64,000 bases of DNA from Planctomycetota bacterium (GTDB taxonomy: Bacteria > Planctomycetota > UBA8742 > UBA2392). The stretch covers positions 19,935 to 83,934 of the forward strand of contig JADLFN010000063.1 of NCBI GenBank assembly GCA_020845475.1. The letters are read 5' to 3'. The position numbers and the translations under genes were made by a program. The notes beneath the pieces were generated by a model that saw only the letters and a program-made list of their open reading frames with translations, did not search any database and was not told the origin of the DNA. This document shows positions 7,508-17,153 of the stretch, piece after piece; positions within the stretch are counted from its first letter, which is position 1; every line of letters starts with the position of its first letter.

Positions 7508-10500
7508 TTACTTGCCTTCGATCAGTTTGAGATAGCGGGGTTCCTGGCGGATGTTGTCGAGGTCGTCGTCGGTCTTCATGGACTGCCAGTCCGCCCAACC
7601 TTCTTTCACGGCAAGCTCCAGCGTCTCAAGCGCCTTGTCAATTGCCCAGCGTTCTGTTCCCTTTTCCAGGCTCTTGGCCCACAGGCAATAGGCGCAGGCC
7701 ATGTTGTAATAGGTGTCGCCCTTGGGACTGCCATAATCGAGCGCTTTGCGGAAGTCACTGACCGCGCTTGCGAACTCGCCCTGGCGCGTGCGTGAATCGC
7801 CGCGGGCGAAGTAATAGTAATAGTTGTCCGGAGCCAGCCGAATCGCGGCGTCGTAGTCTGCAATCGCCTCTTTCCAGCGTTTCATTACCCGGTACAGATC
7901 GCCGCGCTGGCCCCACGCAAGATGAGTTTCCGGTTCCAATTCGCAGTAGCGCGTGTCATCGGCCAGCGCCGCCTCGTACAAGCCAAGTTTCTGGCGCGCC
8001 CAGCCGCGCCAATAGTAGGCACGCCCATAATCACTCCATAGTTCAATCGCTTTGGTGAACTCTTTTTCGGCTCCCTTGAAATCAGAAAGCTCGCATCGGA
8101 TCTCTCCGACGCGCTGCCAGCGGTAGGCGAGGCCGGGTTCAAGATCCCGCGCGGCTACAAAATCGGCAAGGGCCTTTTCGAGTTGCCGCAGCACAACATA
8201 TGCATCGCCGCGTGCGTTGAGCGCACGCGTGCTCTTGGGCTCAATGCCCAGCGCGCTGGTGAAAGCCGCGATAGCAGCGTCGTGATTTTTCATTTCGGCA
8301 AGCGCGTTGCCGCGGCTGATGTGGGCGAGGGCCGTGGGTTCAATGGCCAGGGCGCGGTCAAACTCCGCCAGCGCCTGCTCGTACTGCTGCGCCCAGTACA
8401 GCGTTTCACCGTTCCGGAGGCAGGAATCAGCAAGGCCATGGCGCAGCGTGGAATAGGCGAAATCACTGAGTTGGCCCGCCTGCCTGACTTGCTCGATACA
8501 CGCCAGGGTGCGGGCGAAATCCTTGGCCTGCCAGCTCAACTCCAGCACGAATTCAAGAGAGAACTTGTAGTCCGCCTTTTCCGCCTTTTTTAGCAGTTCG
8601 TAGGCGCGGGTCATCTCGCCGCGGAAGGCATACCAGCGACAAAGGGCGGCATAGGTCTCGCCGGTCGCATTGCCCGCACGAATCTGCGCGCGGGCGTCTT
8701 GCGCCTGCTGCGGGAGGGTTTCGTGCAGCGCGGAGCGTGTAAAATCCCACATGTGCCAGGTGGTTTCGCCGCCGCAGAACAGCAGGTGCTTGCCATCAGG
8801 CGTGAAGCAGCTCATGCCATCCTTGAGGTTGCGGTGAGGAATGATGCGCAGTTCCTTGCCCGTGGCCATGTCCCAGAAACGGATCGTGCCGTCGTTGCCA
8901 CAGGTCACGAAGTAGCGCGAATCAGGGGTAAATGACACGCCCGTAATCGTGTCTGCGTGGCCGCCCGCGACCAATGCCAGCCGTCCGTCTTCCGCCGAAA
9001 ACACGTTGGCAACACGCCCATAGCCGGTGACGGCAAAATGACGACCGTCCGGAGCCAAGGTCATGGCCGTTACGCTCGTGGAGTAAAGGCCCTCTTCGTT
9101 GCCCGTTGCGCCATTGGAAAGACGAAAGAACTTCACACGCCGGTTGCTTTGGGAGACGTAGAGCAGGTCCTTCTGGGGCCAGTAAAGCGGGCAGATGGCC
9201 CGGTCGTCACACGGATACTCGGCCGTCTGCTTGAGCGTGGTCCAGTCCCAGAGCAGCACGCGCTTCTCCGGGCCCGTGGAAATGACCGTTTTGCCGTCGG
9301 GCATGAGATCCAGCGCCCACACAGATGCCGCATGACCGTTGAAAACGCCCAGGCACTTGCCCGTTGAAAGATCCCAGACCTTGCACAGCTTGTCATAGCC
9401 CGCCGTTACGCACACATCGGGCTTCACCAGTTTCAGTGCGGAAATTCCGGCATCCGAGGCGTGGGCCTCGATAACGCGCACGCAGGCGCCGGTAGTCAGG
9501 TCCCACAGGCGCAGCTCGCCATCCAACGCGCCCGTGACTGCAAACCGCCCGTCAGGCAGCGCCGCAATGCTGGTAACCTTGCCCCAATGGCCTTTGAATG
9601 CGCGCCGCTCCAAAACGGGCTGGGTGCTCCAGAAGCGAAGCGAGGCATCCATATCTGCCAGGCCCACGGTTGAGCCGTCAGCGGAAATGGCGCAGGCTTT
9701 GACACCCGAATCAGGGCCCGGGCAAACCTGCTGGCATACGCCCTCGTAGCTGTTCCAGATGCGCATGGTCGTGTCCGCACTGTAAGTCACGAGCAGCGCG
9801 CCATCGTCGGAGCTTCGCATATCCAGGATCTGGCCCTCGTGGCCCAGCAGGTTGACCACAATCGTCTGTTTCTCCAGGCTCCAGATAGCCGCGTCGCGCG
9901 AGACGTCCGCGATTGCCAGGCGCGAGTCATCGCTGCCCAGAAAACTGAGTGCGTTGAACTGACCCCAGATCGTCACAAGCTGCTCGGGCTGATCTTTGGA
10001 CAGGTCGTAAACAAAAGCGCCAAGGCCTGAGTAAACCACCGCCAACTTGCCGGCCGAGAGGTTGAACTTGACGTGCTCAGGCCGATAGCCGTTTGTGGGG
10101 ATCGTGGCCTTGAGCTTGAGCTCGTCCACGTGCCAGATTTCGACTTCGCCGTTGTCCAGTGCGAATGCAGCCAGGCTGGTGTCGCTTGCGAGCGCGGCCC
10201 AGGCGATCGCACCTTTGCGCGCGGGGAAACTGCGCATCAGTGCGCCCGTCGTGACATCCCAGAGAGTAGCGCGGCTATCGAGCCCCCACACAAGCGCGTA
10301 TTGGAAATCCGCCGAAACATCAAGGCGCGTCACGCTGTGTGTGATACCGCCAAAGCGGCGGATCTCGGCGCCGGTCAGGGTATCCCAGACAATCACGCAC
10401 TCGCCGAAACTGGCGGCGATCGCCATGCTGCCGTCTTTAGAGAGCATCATGCCGTTGACCACGTTGTGGTGGCCGGGGACGGAATGCAGCAGCTTGCCCT

Positions 10501-13500
10501 CGAGGTCATAGACGCGCGGGCAATCATGCTTGCCCACGGTGACAACCTGGCTCTCATCCGCGCTGAATGTGGTGTGAAGCGCGCTGCTGTGATGGATCTG
10601 GAAATCAGCCAGTTTCTTTGAGCTTTCGATCGAGAACAACCCGCACCAGCCTGCGAAATCCCCCAGCAGCAGGCGCTTGCCATCGGCGCTGAAAACCGTG
10701 CTCATGATGCTGGCGCCCCAGAAAAGGAAGGTGCGCACCGACTTGCCGCTGGCCAGGTTCCAGACCACGGCCTTGCCCTCCGCTCCGCCGCTCGCGAGGT
10801 GGGTTCCGTCATTGGAAAATCCAATGTCGTAGATGTAGCGCTCATGGGCTGCCAGCGTCTGTACGACTTTGCCTTCGGCGGCGTCGAACACCCACACCTT
10901 GCAGGCTTCACCGGCCGTGGCAATCCATTTGCCGTCGCGCGAGTAGCGCACCTTGTGCAGCTCGAGCTCGGTGCCGGTCAATTCGCGCCGCTGTTCGCCC
11001 TTGCGCCAGTCATACTCAAAAAGCCCGCCCACAACCATGCACGCCGCCAGCCTTGAGCCATCCGGACTGAATGCGAGGCCATAGGGGCTGGCAGCCGCGG
11101 TGAAACGCGCGAGCTCCTTTCCGTCCGCCAGCGCATGGACCACAATTTCATCCCTGGAAGCCCAGGCAACGAAGCGGTTGTCCGGCGAAAGCTCCACGGG
11201 ACCGCGCGCTTGTGTAGTCGCTATCTCCAGCACTGCCTTCCAGTTCTTGGTGTCCCAGACGGTCATTCCGCTGGAAAAACGGACTGCGGCCAGAGTGCCG
11301 TCTTGCGAGACAGCGGCAAAATCCAGACTGCTGAACGGCTGCTTGGGAATCTGTGAGGCCGCTGACGGCGACTGCTGGCGCAGGACCGCCAGCCCTGATT
11401 CCGCAGGAAACGTGTCAATGCCCAGTTGGCGCGCCTGTTCGAGAGCCTGCTCATAGATTGAGCGCGCGGTTTCGATGCGGTTGGCCTTCATCAAGGCGTC
11501 GCCCTGCAGCACAAGGCTGTCCGCGAAATTCACGCGCGCATCGCGTTCAGCGTTCCTGGCTCGCCCGGCCTCGGTGTCGGCGATCTTGGCCTGGCGCTTG
11601 GCCTCGGTCTCCTGCTTTCTGGCGTTCTCAGCTTCGCGCTCGGCGCGATCGGCTTCGCTGTTCGCCTTGCGCTCCATGTTCTGGGCGTGTTCCTTTTCAC
11701 GTTCCGCGTTGTCACGCTCCTTCTTGGCGACATCCTCTGCGGCGCGCGCCTTCTTTTCCTCGGCTTGGGCCTTTTCCCGCTCGTCTTGGGCTACCCGCGC
11801 GGCATCTATGGCCAGCCCCTTTTGCTTGAGCGCCTCGGCACGGGCGATCTCGGCCTGGTCGCGCGCGTCTTCGGCTTCCGCGCGCCGCGCATTGAGGCTG
11901 ACCATGAACCACGCCGTCAGGGCAATCAGCAGCACCACGGCCGCAGCCGCCATGTGCACCAGCGCCTTGTTGCGCTTGTAAAAAAGCTTCAGGTAGTGCA
12001 GCGCGCCGGGCGGGCGCACCGAAATCGGGTCGCCTCGCGCGAAGGCCTCGAGATCCTGTGCCAGAGCCTCGGCTGAGGGATAACGCTCATTGGGGTTCTT
12101 GGCCGTCGCCACCGTGATGATCGTGGCCAGATCCTCGGGTACGCTGGCGTTGGCCTTGCGCGGCGGCACAGGCTGCTCCTGCAGTACCTGCTGGATCAGC
12201 CGCGCCTCGGAGTCTCCGTCGTAAATCGGCGCCAGCGTGGCCAGCTCATAAAGGGTGGCACCCAGCGAGTAGATGTCGGCCTTGTTGGTGATGTCGAGCA
12301 AGTGGCGCTGCAATTGCTCAGGCGGCATGTAGCGCAGCGTACCCACAATGCGAGCCGCCGAATTCGCCACGCTCAGGCCCTTCTGCCCCGCCACGGCCGC
12401 CAGGCCCAGATCCATGATGATCGCGCGCTTGCCGTCGCCCGTGAGCATGATGTTGGCCGGCTTGATGTCGCGGTGGATGATGCCGTGATCGTGCAGGTGG
12501 CCTACACCGCGCGTGGCATCGGCCATAATCTTGGCGATCAGCGAGTAATAGTACTGGCCGTCCTGGAACTGCGGCATGACCGGCGCGGCCTTGGGCGCAT
12601 CGGGCAATGGCTCGAAGTCCGGGTCGAGCTCCTGCTGCGTCTGCGGTGTCGTGCGCGGCGTTTTGCGCAACTGCATGCTTGAAGATAACGCCGCCAGCAG
12701 GTGGCCCTCGCGGAACTTGCCGTGGCTTTGCGGCATCCACTGGCTCATGACGCCAAACACGCCGAAAAGGTCGCAGCCCTCGACGTACTCCATGGCGTAA
12801 AAGTAGCGCTCGCCGTCCTGCCCGGCGTGCAGCACCTTCACCACGTTGGCGTGATCGCAGCGGCCAAGCGCGGCAATCTCGCGCTTGAAGCGGGTTACCG
12901 CCACGGGATCGCCTGCCAGCGCCGGCGGCAGCACCTTCAAGGCAACGATGCGCCCGAGGCTCGCTTGCCGCGCCTTGTAAACAATACCCATGCCGCCACG
13001 GCCGAGCTCTTCAAGGATTTCAAAATCGCCGATGAACTCGCCCGTGCCGTCGCCCTTGGGCAGTGCAGGCCTGGCGGGCACACCTTCGCCGGGTTCCTCA
13101 CTGGCTAAACGGTCCACGCTGTCGGCGGTTACGCGCGTGCCGCGCAGGCGCGTGAGCAGATCAGCCAGTTCCTCCGTGGCGTCCTGGCCTTCGATGCGTG
13201 CGCCGGAATCATAATCAAGATACTCAACTTTCTTGACCGTGATCTGGGTGGTGCTGCGCTTGACGGCGCCGTCTTTCTGGCGCTGCAACACTTGCGTGCC
13301 CGCAGCCACGCGCTTGGCGGAAACCAGGTTCACAAAGCCCACGCGGTCGCGCTCAAGCTCATCGACTTCGTACACCACCAGCGGGTGCAGAATCACGCGC
13401 GTGATGCCGCCGGCCAGCACAACGCGCCCGGCGAGGATGGTCTTGTCATCGTCAATCGCCTGCACGCCCGTCACCGGCGCCTGGATGCCGTCACCCGCCA

Positions 13501-14143
13501 ACCTCTGGTATAGCCGCGCGGCCCGGCTGGTCTTGTGATCGACTACGTCACGCGCCACGGCCAACTGCAAATCGCCCAGCGGCCGCAGCGCATTGACCGC
13601 TTCCACGGCGGCATCGACGATCAGCGGCGCGGCTTCGGCATAGAAATCGCGCGTGCGCTGCGCGCCGTGGCCGAGTTCCTGGTTGCGGTAATTGACGATC
13701 GCGTCAAAGAGGTCGAGGCAGTTCAGCGATTTGCGGCCGTCGGGCTTCTCCGTCATTTTGGCCACAAAATCGAGAAACGCGCGCGCCGCCGGGCGAGGCT
13801 CTTTTTTGGTCAGGCGTTCGTTGACATCGGAAAGCGGGATCAGTGATTTGTCCGACCGCTTGGAAAGATGGGAACTCACCTCACGCAGGATCGCGAGCCA
13901 ATGGCCCGTGGAGGCGCGCGTGATGTTCTCGATCAGTTCGTTGAGCTGCGCTTCCTGGCAACCCAAGGCAACGTAAACGCCAATCTGCGCCGAGGCCGAG
14001 AGTTTGAGCGCACACTCGAAAAAGTAATACGCCGCGGTATGCGCTTCCTGGGGCGATTTGGCATTGAGCGCGCGGCGCAGCGTCTGCGCCAGCGGCAGGG
14101 GCAGGCGAGCAATGTCAGCACTGAGGCGGACGGTATCAAACAT
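7508..14143 (-). CDS. Giant Ser/Thr protein kinase with HEPN-like N-terminus, WD40 propellers and TPR tail
   Basis: Predicted membrane-anchored Hanks-type kinase of 2211 residues. Residues 1-200 are helical and contain NYRNQELGHG (Arg153, His159), an RX5H pattern like HEPN domains. Residues 200-350 look like a beta-rich linker. The kinase spans 372-705: GRGGMG 381-386, VALK Lys403, HRDIKPAN Asp559, DLG 578-580 instead of DFG, MPPEQ near 606. A polar/proline-rich insert of about 65 residues (460-525) interrupts it after the hinge. A single TM helix (727-750) is followed by a charged coiled coil (752-875), about 20 WD40-like blades (940-1770; units ending in WD-type motifs such as LWDLTTGACVR) and a TPR tail to the C-terminus. 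It probably senses ligands or proteins outside and phosphorylates inside. Substrates are unknown. sdaA follows at 37 bp. Confidence 0.9.
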   Translation of the reverse strand: MFDTVRLSADIARLPLPLAQTLRRALNAKSPQEAHTAAYYFFECALKLSASAQIGVYVALGCQEAQLNELIENITRASTGHWLAILREVSSHLSKRSDKSLIPLSDVNERLTKKEPRPAARAFLDFVAKMTEKPDGRKSLNCLDLFDAIVNYRNQELGHGAQRTRDFYAEAAPLIVDAAVEAVNALRPLGDLQLAVARDVVDHKTSRAARLYQRLAGDGIQAPVTGVQAIDDDKTILAGRVVLAGGITRVILHPLVVYEVDELERDRVGFVNLVSAKRVAAGTQVLQRQKDGAVKRSTTQITVKKVEYLDYDSGARIEGQDATEELADLLTRLRGTRVTADSVDRLASEEPGEGVPARPALPKGDGTGEFIGDFEILEELGRGGMGIVYKARQASLGRIVALKVLPPALAGDPVAVTRFKREIAALGRCDHANVVKVLHAGQDGERYFYAMEYVEGCDLFGVFGVMSQWMPQSHGKFREGHLLAALSSSMQLRKTPRTTPQTQQELDPDFEPLPDAPKAAPVMPQFQDGQYYYSLIAKIMADATRGVGHLHDHGIIHRDIKPANIMLTGDGKRAIIMDLGLAAVAGQKGLSVANSAARIVGTLRYMPPEQLQRHLLDITNKADIYSLGATLYELATLAPIYDGDSEARLIQQVLQEQPVPPRKANASVPEDLATIITVATAKNPNERYPSAEALAQDLEAFARGDPISVRPPGALHYLKLFYKRNKALVHMAAAAVVLLIALTAWFMVSLNARRAEAEDARDQAEIARAEALKQKGLAIDAARVAQDEREKAQAEEKKARAAEDVAKKERDNAEREKEHAQNMERKANSEADRAEREAENARKQETEAKRQAKIADTEAGRARNAERDARVNFADSLVLQGDALMKANRIETARSIYEQALEQARQLGIDTFPAESGLAVLRQQSPSAASQIPKQPFSSLDFAAVSQDGTLAAVRFSSGMTVWDTKNWKAVLEIATTQARGPVELSPDNRFVAWASRDEIVVHALADGKELARFTAAASPYGLAFSPDGSRLAACMVVGGLFEYDWRKGEQRRELTGTELELHKVRYSRDGKWIATAGEACKVWVFDAAEGKVVQTLAAHERYIYDIGFSNDGTHLASGGAEGKAVVWNLASGKSVRTFLFWGASIMSTVFSADGKRLLLGDFAGWCGLFSIESSKKLADFQIHHSSALHTTFSADESQVVTVGKHDCPRVYDLEGKLLHSVPGHHNVVNGMMLSKDGSMAIAASFGECVIVWDTLTGAEIRRFGGITHSVTRLDVSADFQYALVWGLDSRATLWDVTTGALMRSFPARKGAIAWAALASDTSLAAFALDNGEVEIWHVDELKLKATIPTNGYRPEHVKFNLSAGKLAVVYSGLGAFVYDLSKDQPEQLVTIWGQFNALSFLGSDDSRLAIADVSRDAAIWSLEKQTIVVNLLGHEGQILDMRSSDDGALLVTYSADTTMRIWNSYEGVCQQVCPGPDSGVKACAISADGSTVGLADMDASLRFWSTQPVLERRAFKGHWGKVTSIAALPDGRFAVTGALDGELRLWDLTTGACVRVIEAHASDAGISALKLVKPDVCVTAGYDKLCKVWDLSTGKCLGVFNGHAASVWALDLMPDGKTVISTGPEKRVLLWDWTTLKQTAEYPCDDRAICPLYWPQKDLLYVSQSNRRVKFFRLSNGATGNEEGLYSTSVTAMTLAPDGRHFAVTGYGRVANVFSAEDGRLALVAGGHADTITGVSFTPDSRYFVTCGNDGTIRFWDMATGKELRIIPHRNLKDGMSCFTPDGKHLLFCGGETTWHMWDFTRSALHETLPQQAQDARAQIRAGNATGETYAALCRWYAFRGEMTRAYELLKKAEKADYKFSLEFVLELSWQAKDFARTLACIEQVRQAGQLSDFAYSTLRHGLADSCLRNGETLYWAQQYEQALAEFDRALAIEPTALAHISRGNALAEMKNHDAAIAAFTSALGIEPKSTRALNARGDAYVVLRQLEKALADFVAARDLEPGLAYRWQRVGEIRCELSDFKGAEKEFTKAIELWSDYGRAYYWRGWARQKLGLYEAALADDTRYCELEPETHLAWGQRGDLYRVMKRWKEAIADYDAAIRLAPDNYYYYFARGDSRTRQGEFASAVSDFRKALDYGSPKGDTYYNMACAYCLWAKSLEKGTERWAIDKALETLELAVKEGWADWQSMKTDDDLDNIRQEPRYLKLIEGK

Positions 14144-14155
14144 GGGCGCGGTCAG

Positions 14156-14204
14156 TTTACGTCGGGAATCGGTCGTCGGTAGTCGGTCATCGGGATTCAG
14201 TCAC
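14156..14204. repeat. Degenerate TCGGT-type short repeats between the kinase gene and moaA
   Basis: The 126-bp divergent gap contains imperfect 7-8-bp iterations (TCGGTCG-TCGGTAG-TCGGTCA-TCGGGAT). No clear -35/-10 pair was recognised for either gene. The pattern resembles short-period repeats seen in other gaps of this window (20953-21043 and 37232-37262). Confidence 0.4.
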
Positions 14205-14269
14205 TGTGAGCCGGGCGCAGGCGGAAACGGGCTACCGACGCCCGACCCTCGCGCTACAATCGTTCCACG

Positions 14270-15340
14270 ATGAAAGACCAGTTCGGACGCGAAGTTCACT
14301 CGATGCGCGTGTCGGTAACCGACCGCTGCAACATGCGCTGTTTTTACTGCCTGTCCGGTGACAAACTCCAGCTCAAGCCCAAGGATGAAATCCTCTCGCT
14401 CGAGGAAATCGAAGAGGTCTGCCATGCCGGGGCCGCTTGCGGCATCAACTACATCCGCTTCACCGGCGGCGAGCCATTGGTGCGCATGGGCATCATTGGC
14501 CTGATTGAGACCGTCGGGCGCATCGAGGGCATTCGCAAAATCGGCCTCTCCACAAACGCCAGCCACCTGGCCGAGTACCGCGATGCGCTTTACGCCGCAG
14601 GTGTGCGCAACCTGAACATCTCGCTCGATTCGCTGCGCACGGACCGCTTTGCCCAAATCACGCGCGGCGGCAAGCTCAAACAGACGTTCGAGGGCATCAT
14701 GGCCGCCGTCGAGCACGGCGGCTTCACGATCAAGCTCAATTGCGTGATGATGCGCGGCTTCAACGAGGACGAGCTGCCCGAACTGGCGAACTTGACGCGT
14801 CAATACCCGATTTCCGTTCGCTTCATCGAATACATGCCCATGGGGCAGTGGCAGCGCGAGCTGGCACTCAAGAACATGGGCGAAAACATCGCCGATGGCG
14901 CTGATGAAGAATTTGCCGCGTTTGGCGGCCACCATGCCGCGACCGAATTCCTGAAACGTACACCGCAAGAGCAACTCTACAGCATCGAGGAAATGAAGCG
15001 CGACCTCGGCAAAAAGTTCGAGCTTGAGGAAACGCAGGACAAGCCCGACGGTGCCGGCCCGGCGCGCTATTTCCGCATCAAAGACGCCAAAGGGTTCATT
15101 GGCGTGATCAGCCCGGTGTTCAATCCGTTTTGCGAGAACTGCAACCGCATCCGCCTCACCAGCGACGGCCGCTTGAAATCCTGCCTGCTGCACGATGAAA
15201 AGTACTACGTGAAAAAGCTGCTGCGCGCGCCGGATTACTCTCGTGAAAAGCTGGCAGCTCTGCTCAAAGAGGCCATCTGGAACAAGCCCGAAAAGCACGA
15301 GTTCTCGCGCAATTTCGACATGAGCACTGTGGGCGGCTAG
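14270..15340 (+). CDS. moaA: GTP 3',8-cyclase (molybdenum cofactor biosynthesis)
   Basis: Radical-SAM enzyme that rearranges GTP to 3',8-cyclo-GTP, the first step of molybdopterin synthesis. It has 356 residues against about 330 usually. The SAM cluster site is Cys20, Cys24 and Cys27 (RCNMRCFYC); FTGGEPL is the SAM-binding GGE block; the GTP-side cluster is Cys288, Cys291 and Cys305 (CENCNRIRLTSDG...C). The protein ends in Gly-Gly, as needed by MoaA. The surplus length is an insertion of about 30-35 residues around 193-235, between YMPMG and the second cluster. No other molybdopterin gene is in the window. Confidence 0.95.
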   Translation: MKDQFGREVHSMRVSVTDRCNMRCFYCLSGDKLQLKPKDEILSLEEIEEVCHAGAACGINYIRFTGGEPLVRMGIIGLIETVGRIEGIRKIGLSTNASHLAEYRDALYAAGVRNLNISLDSLRTDRFAQITRGGKLKQTFEGIMAAVEHGGFTIKLNCVMMRGFNEDELPELANLTRQYPISVRFIEYMPMGQWQRELALKNMGENIADGADEEFAAFGGHHAATEFLKRTPQEQLYSIEEMKRDLGKKFELEETQDKPDGAGPARYFRIKDAKGFIGVISPVFNPFCENCNRIRLTSDGRLKSCLLHDEKYYVKKLLRAPDYSREKLAALLKEAIWNKPEKHEFSRNFDMSTVGG

Positions 15341-15395
15341 CGCGGCTACGCCAAGCATTGCATTTACGCGTGCGCATACCACAATCCGCATTCCG

Positions 15396-15833
15396 ATGCG
15401 GCACATTGCCAAGAACCATTTTGAAGGCGCACACTTGGACGAGAATCTATCCGGCAACCAATTCGTGGTGGTTTACGTTGAAAACCCCGTGACCGAGGCC
15501 GATTTCTTTTCCCGCCTTTTTGACGCACCGGCACTCGTCCTTGACGAAAACTCGCGGCAGGTCAATACGGGCAAGTTCATGCTGCGGATCAACAAAGTCG
15601 GGCCGGAACACGCGCGCAGCCAGGGGTTGCACCTGGAAATCAATGTCGCCAACGTGAACCGCTTCGCCGAAGAGGTTTGGAACCGCGGCGTGAAATACGC
15701 TTCGCGCCCCCAGAACGTCGGCGACGGCACGCGCCGCGTGGGGTTTGTCAGCCCGCACGACATCAAGGTGTTCGGCGTGGGCCCGCCCAAGCTTGACTCC
15801 ACCGGCGCATTCCCTGCCTTCCCGCGCAAGTGA
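15396..15833 (+). CDS. VOC-superfamily (glyoxalase-like) protein
   Basis: Small cytosolic protein of 145 residues resembling a single vicinal-oxygen-chelate domain: FVVVYVENPVTEADFFSRLF is the usual first beta-alpha unit, and the second half has LHLEINVANVNRFAEEV followed by GVGPP after PHDIKVF. Classical glyoxalase metal ligands are not evident, so it may be a binding protein rather than an enzyme. It starts with ATG 55 bp after moaA and is followed by queF on the same strand. Substrate unknown. Confidence 0.6.
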   Translation: MRHIAKNHFEGAHLDENLSGNQFVVVYVENPVTEADFFSRLFDAPALVLDENSRQVNTGKFMLRINKVGPEHARSQGLHLEINVANVNRFAEEVWNRGVKYASRPQNVGDGTRRVGFVSPHDIKVFGVGPPKLDSTGAFPAFPRK

Positions 15834-15888
15834 CGCTATCTTCGATTGCAGAGGCTGCCGCCCTGCAGTCCATCGACCATCGACAATC

Positions 15889-16260
15889 ATGGCCAAACAA
15901 CCTGCTGCTACTGAACTTGAAACCTTCCCCAACCCCGCGCCCAATCGCGACTACGAGATCGTGATCGAAGCCCCCGAGTTCACCTGCGTTTGCCCCAAAA
16001 CCGGCCACCCGGATTTCGCCACCCTCACGCTGACCTACACGCCCGACAAACTCTGTCTCGAACTTAAGGCCTGGAAGCTCTATATCCAGAGTTGGCGCAA
16101 CGTCGGCATTTTCCACGAGGCCGTCACGAACACCATCGCTGATGACCTCATCACCGCGCTCAAGCCGCGCAAGCTTGCACTTACTGGCGCGTTCCATGCG
16201 CATGGCGGCATAACCACAAGCGTGACTGTTGAGTATCAGGGCAAAAAAGCCGCTCGTTAG
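15889..16260 (+). CDS. queF: NADPH-dependent 7-cyano-7-deazaguanine reductase
   Basis: Reduces preQ0 to preQ1 in queuosine tRNA modification. It has 123 residues from the ATG at 15889, the size of a unimodular (YkvM-type) QueF; a longer in-frame reading from 15745 would overlap the VOC gene and adds non-conserved residues. The catalytic cysteine is in FTCVCPKTGHPDF; the QueF signature reads ELKAWKLY, followed by SWRNVGIFHEAV with the conserved His-Glu. The C-terminus shows HAHGGIT. No other queuosine gene and no recognisable preQ1 riboswitch lie nearby. It converges on the DUF58 gene with a 7-bp gap. Confidence 0.93.
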   Translation: MAKQPAATELETFPNPAPNRDYEIVIEAPEFTCVCPKTGHPDFATLTLTYTPDKLCLELKAWKLYIQSWRNVGIFHEAVTNTIADDLITALKPRKLALTGAFHAHGGITTSVTVEYQGKKAAR

Positions 16261-16267
16261 CAGCGGT

Positions 16268-17146
16268 TCAGGCGTGGTGGCCTTCCAGCAGGCCGCTCTT
16301 GAGCAACTCCATCACGACAGGCTCGATCTGCACATCGCTTCGAACCTCGAGGTAGGCCGCGCCAGCCGAACGCACAGCGCTTTGCGCGGCGCGGCGATAA
16401 TCCTCGAGTTCCTGCTTGTAGGCTGCAAGCACACCGGCATCGACACGCAGTTTCTGTTGATTTCCCAGCACGGGCTGAAGGCGCGTCAGCCCATCAAGCG
16501 TTGGCTCGTGTTCCTCCTTCGCGAACATTGAGATCACCGCGCTGCGCGCGCCGTGCTTGCGGCATTCATTCACCAGCGTCAGCACGCCCTCGCGTGACTG
16601 CATATCGGTGGCGATAAGCACCACCGTGTCGCGACCGCGCGTTGCCAGCGTGCTGCGCACGGCCGCACTTGGCGGCACGGCATGGCCGATTGAAAGCGCA
16701 CCCACCGCGTCAATGAAGCCTTGCTCATTAGCGCTGGCTTCAAAACTCTGCACTCGCTCATCTTCAAAGCGCGAAAGCAGCACGCGGTCAGCCGTTGCGA
16801 GCGCGACGAGCCCCAGCGCAGCCATGACGCGTTTGCTCGCGCGCCACTTGTTGGGCTCGCCGAATTCCATGGTGGGCGAGGAATCCAGCGCGAGCACCAA
16901 CCGCATCTGTCCCGGTGCTTCGAAGAGCTTGAGAAAGAGCTGGTCGAGGCGGCCGTAAACGTTCCAGTCCACGCGGCGCAGGTCGTCGCCGTGCGAGTAA
17001 GGCCGATAGGCGCCAAACTCAAGTCCCGAGCCCATCTGGCGCGAGCGCCGCTCGCCGCGCAGCGTGGAAGAACGCACGCGCTCGCCGGCCAGGCGCAGTC
17101 GGCGCAGGCGGGCTAGTTCTTGTTCCGTGAACAGGGATTCGGCCAT
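16268..17146 (-). CDS. DUF58-domain protein with VWA-like fold
   Basis: 292 residues. The DUF58 hallmark is clear near residues 45-75: a Tyr-rich stretch followed by GDDLRRVDWNVYGR and a Phe-containing run (LFLKLFE). A VWA-like start, LALDSSPTM, follows near residue 85, with the MIDAS-like DSS but Pro in the next position. No signal peptide or TM helix is seen, so it is likely cytosolic. DUF58 genes normally sit next to a MoxR AAA ATPase and VWA membrane proteins; here neither is present and it lies beside the cytochrome c maturation genes. Function in this family is mostly unassigned. Confidence 0.85.
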   Translation of the reverse strand: MAESLFTEQELARLRRLRLAGERVRSSTLRGERRSRQMGSGLEFGAYRPYSHGDDLRRVDWNVYGRLDQLFLKLFEAPGQMRLVLALDSSPTMEFGEPNKWRASKRVMAALGLVALATADRVLLSRFEDERVQSFEASANEQGFIDAVGALSIGHAVPPSAAVRSTLATRGRDTVVLIATDMQSREGVLTLVNECRKHGARSAVISMFAKEEHEPTLDGLTRLQPVLGNQQKLRVDAGVLAAYKQELEDYRRAAQSAVRSAGAAYLEVRSDVQIEPVVMELLKSGLLEGHHA

Positions 17147-17153
17147 GTCTTCC

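Noticed and set aside
14201..15457. 418-codon minus-strand open frame opposite moaA
   Set aside because: Antisense to MoaA, which carries both iron-sulfur motifs.
15834..15888. preQ1 riboswitch ahead of queF
   Set aside because: The short gap shows no hairpin with an A-rich tail matching a preQ1 aptamer.
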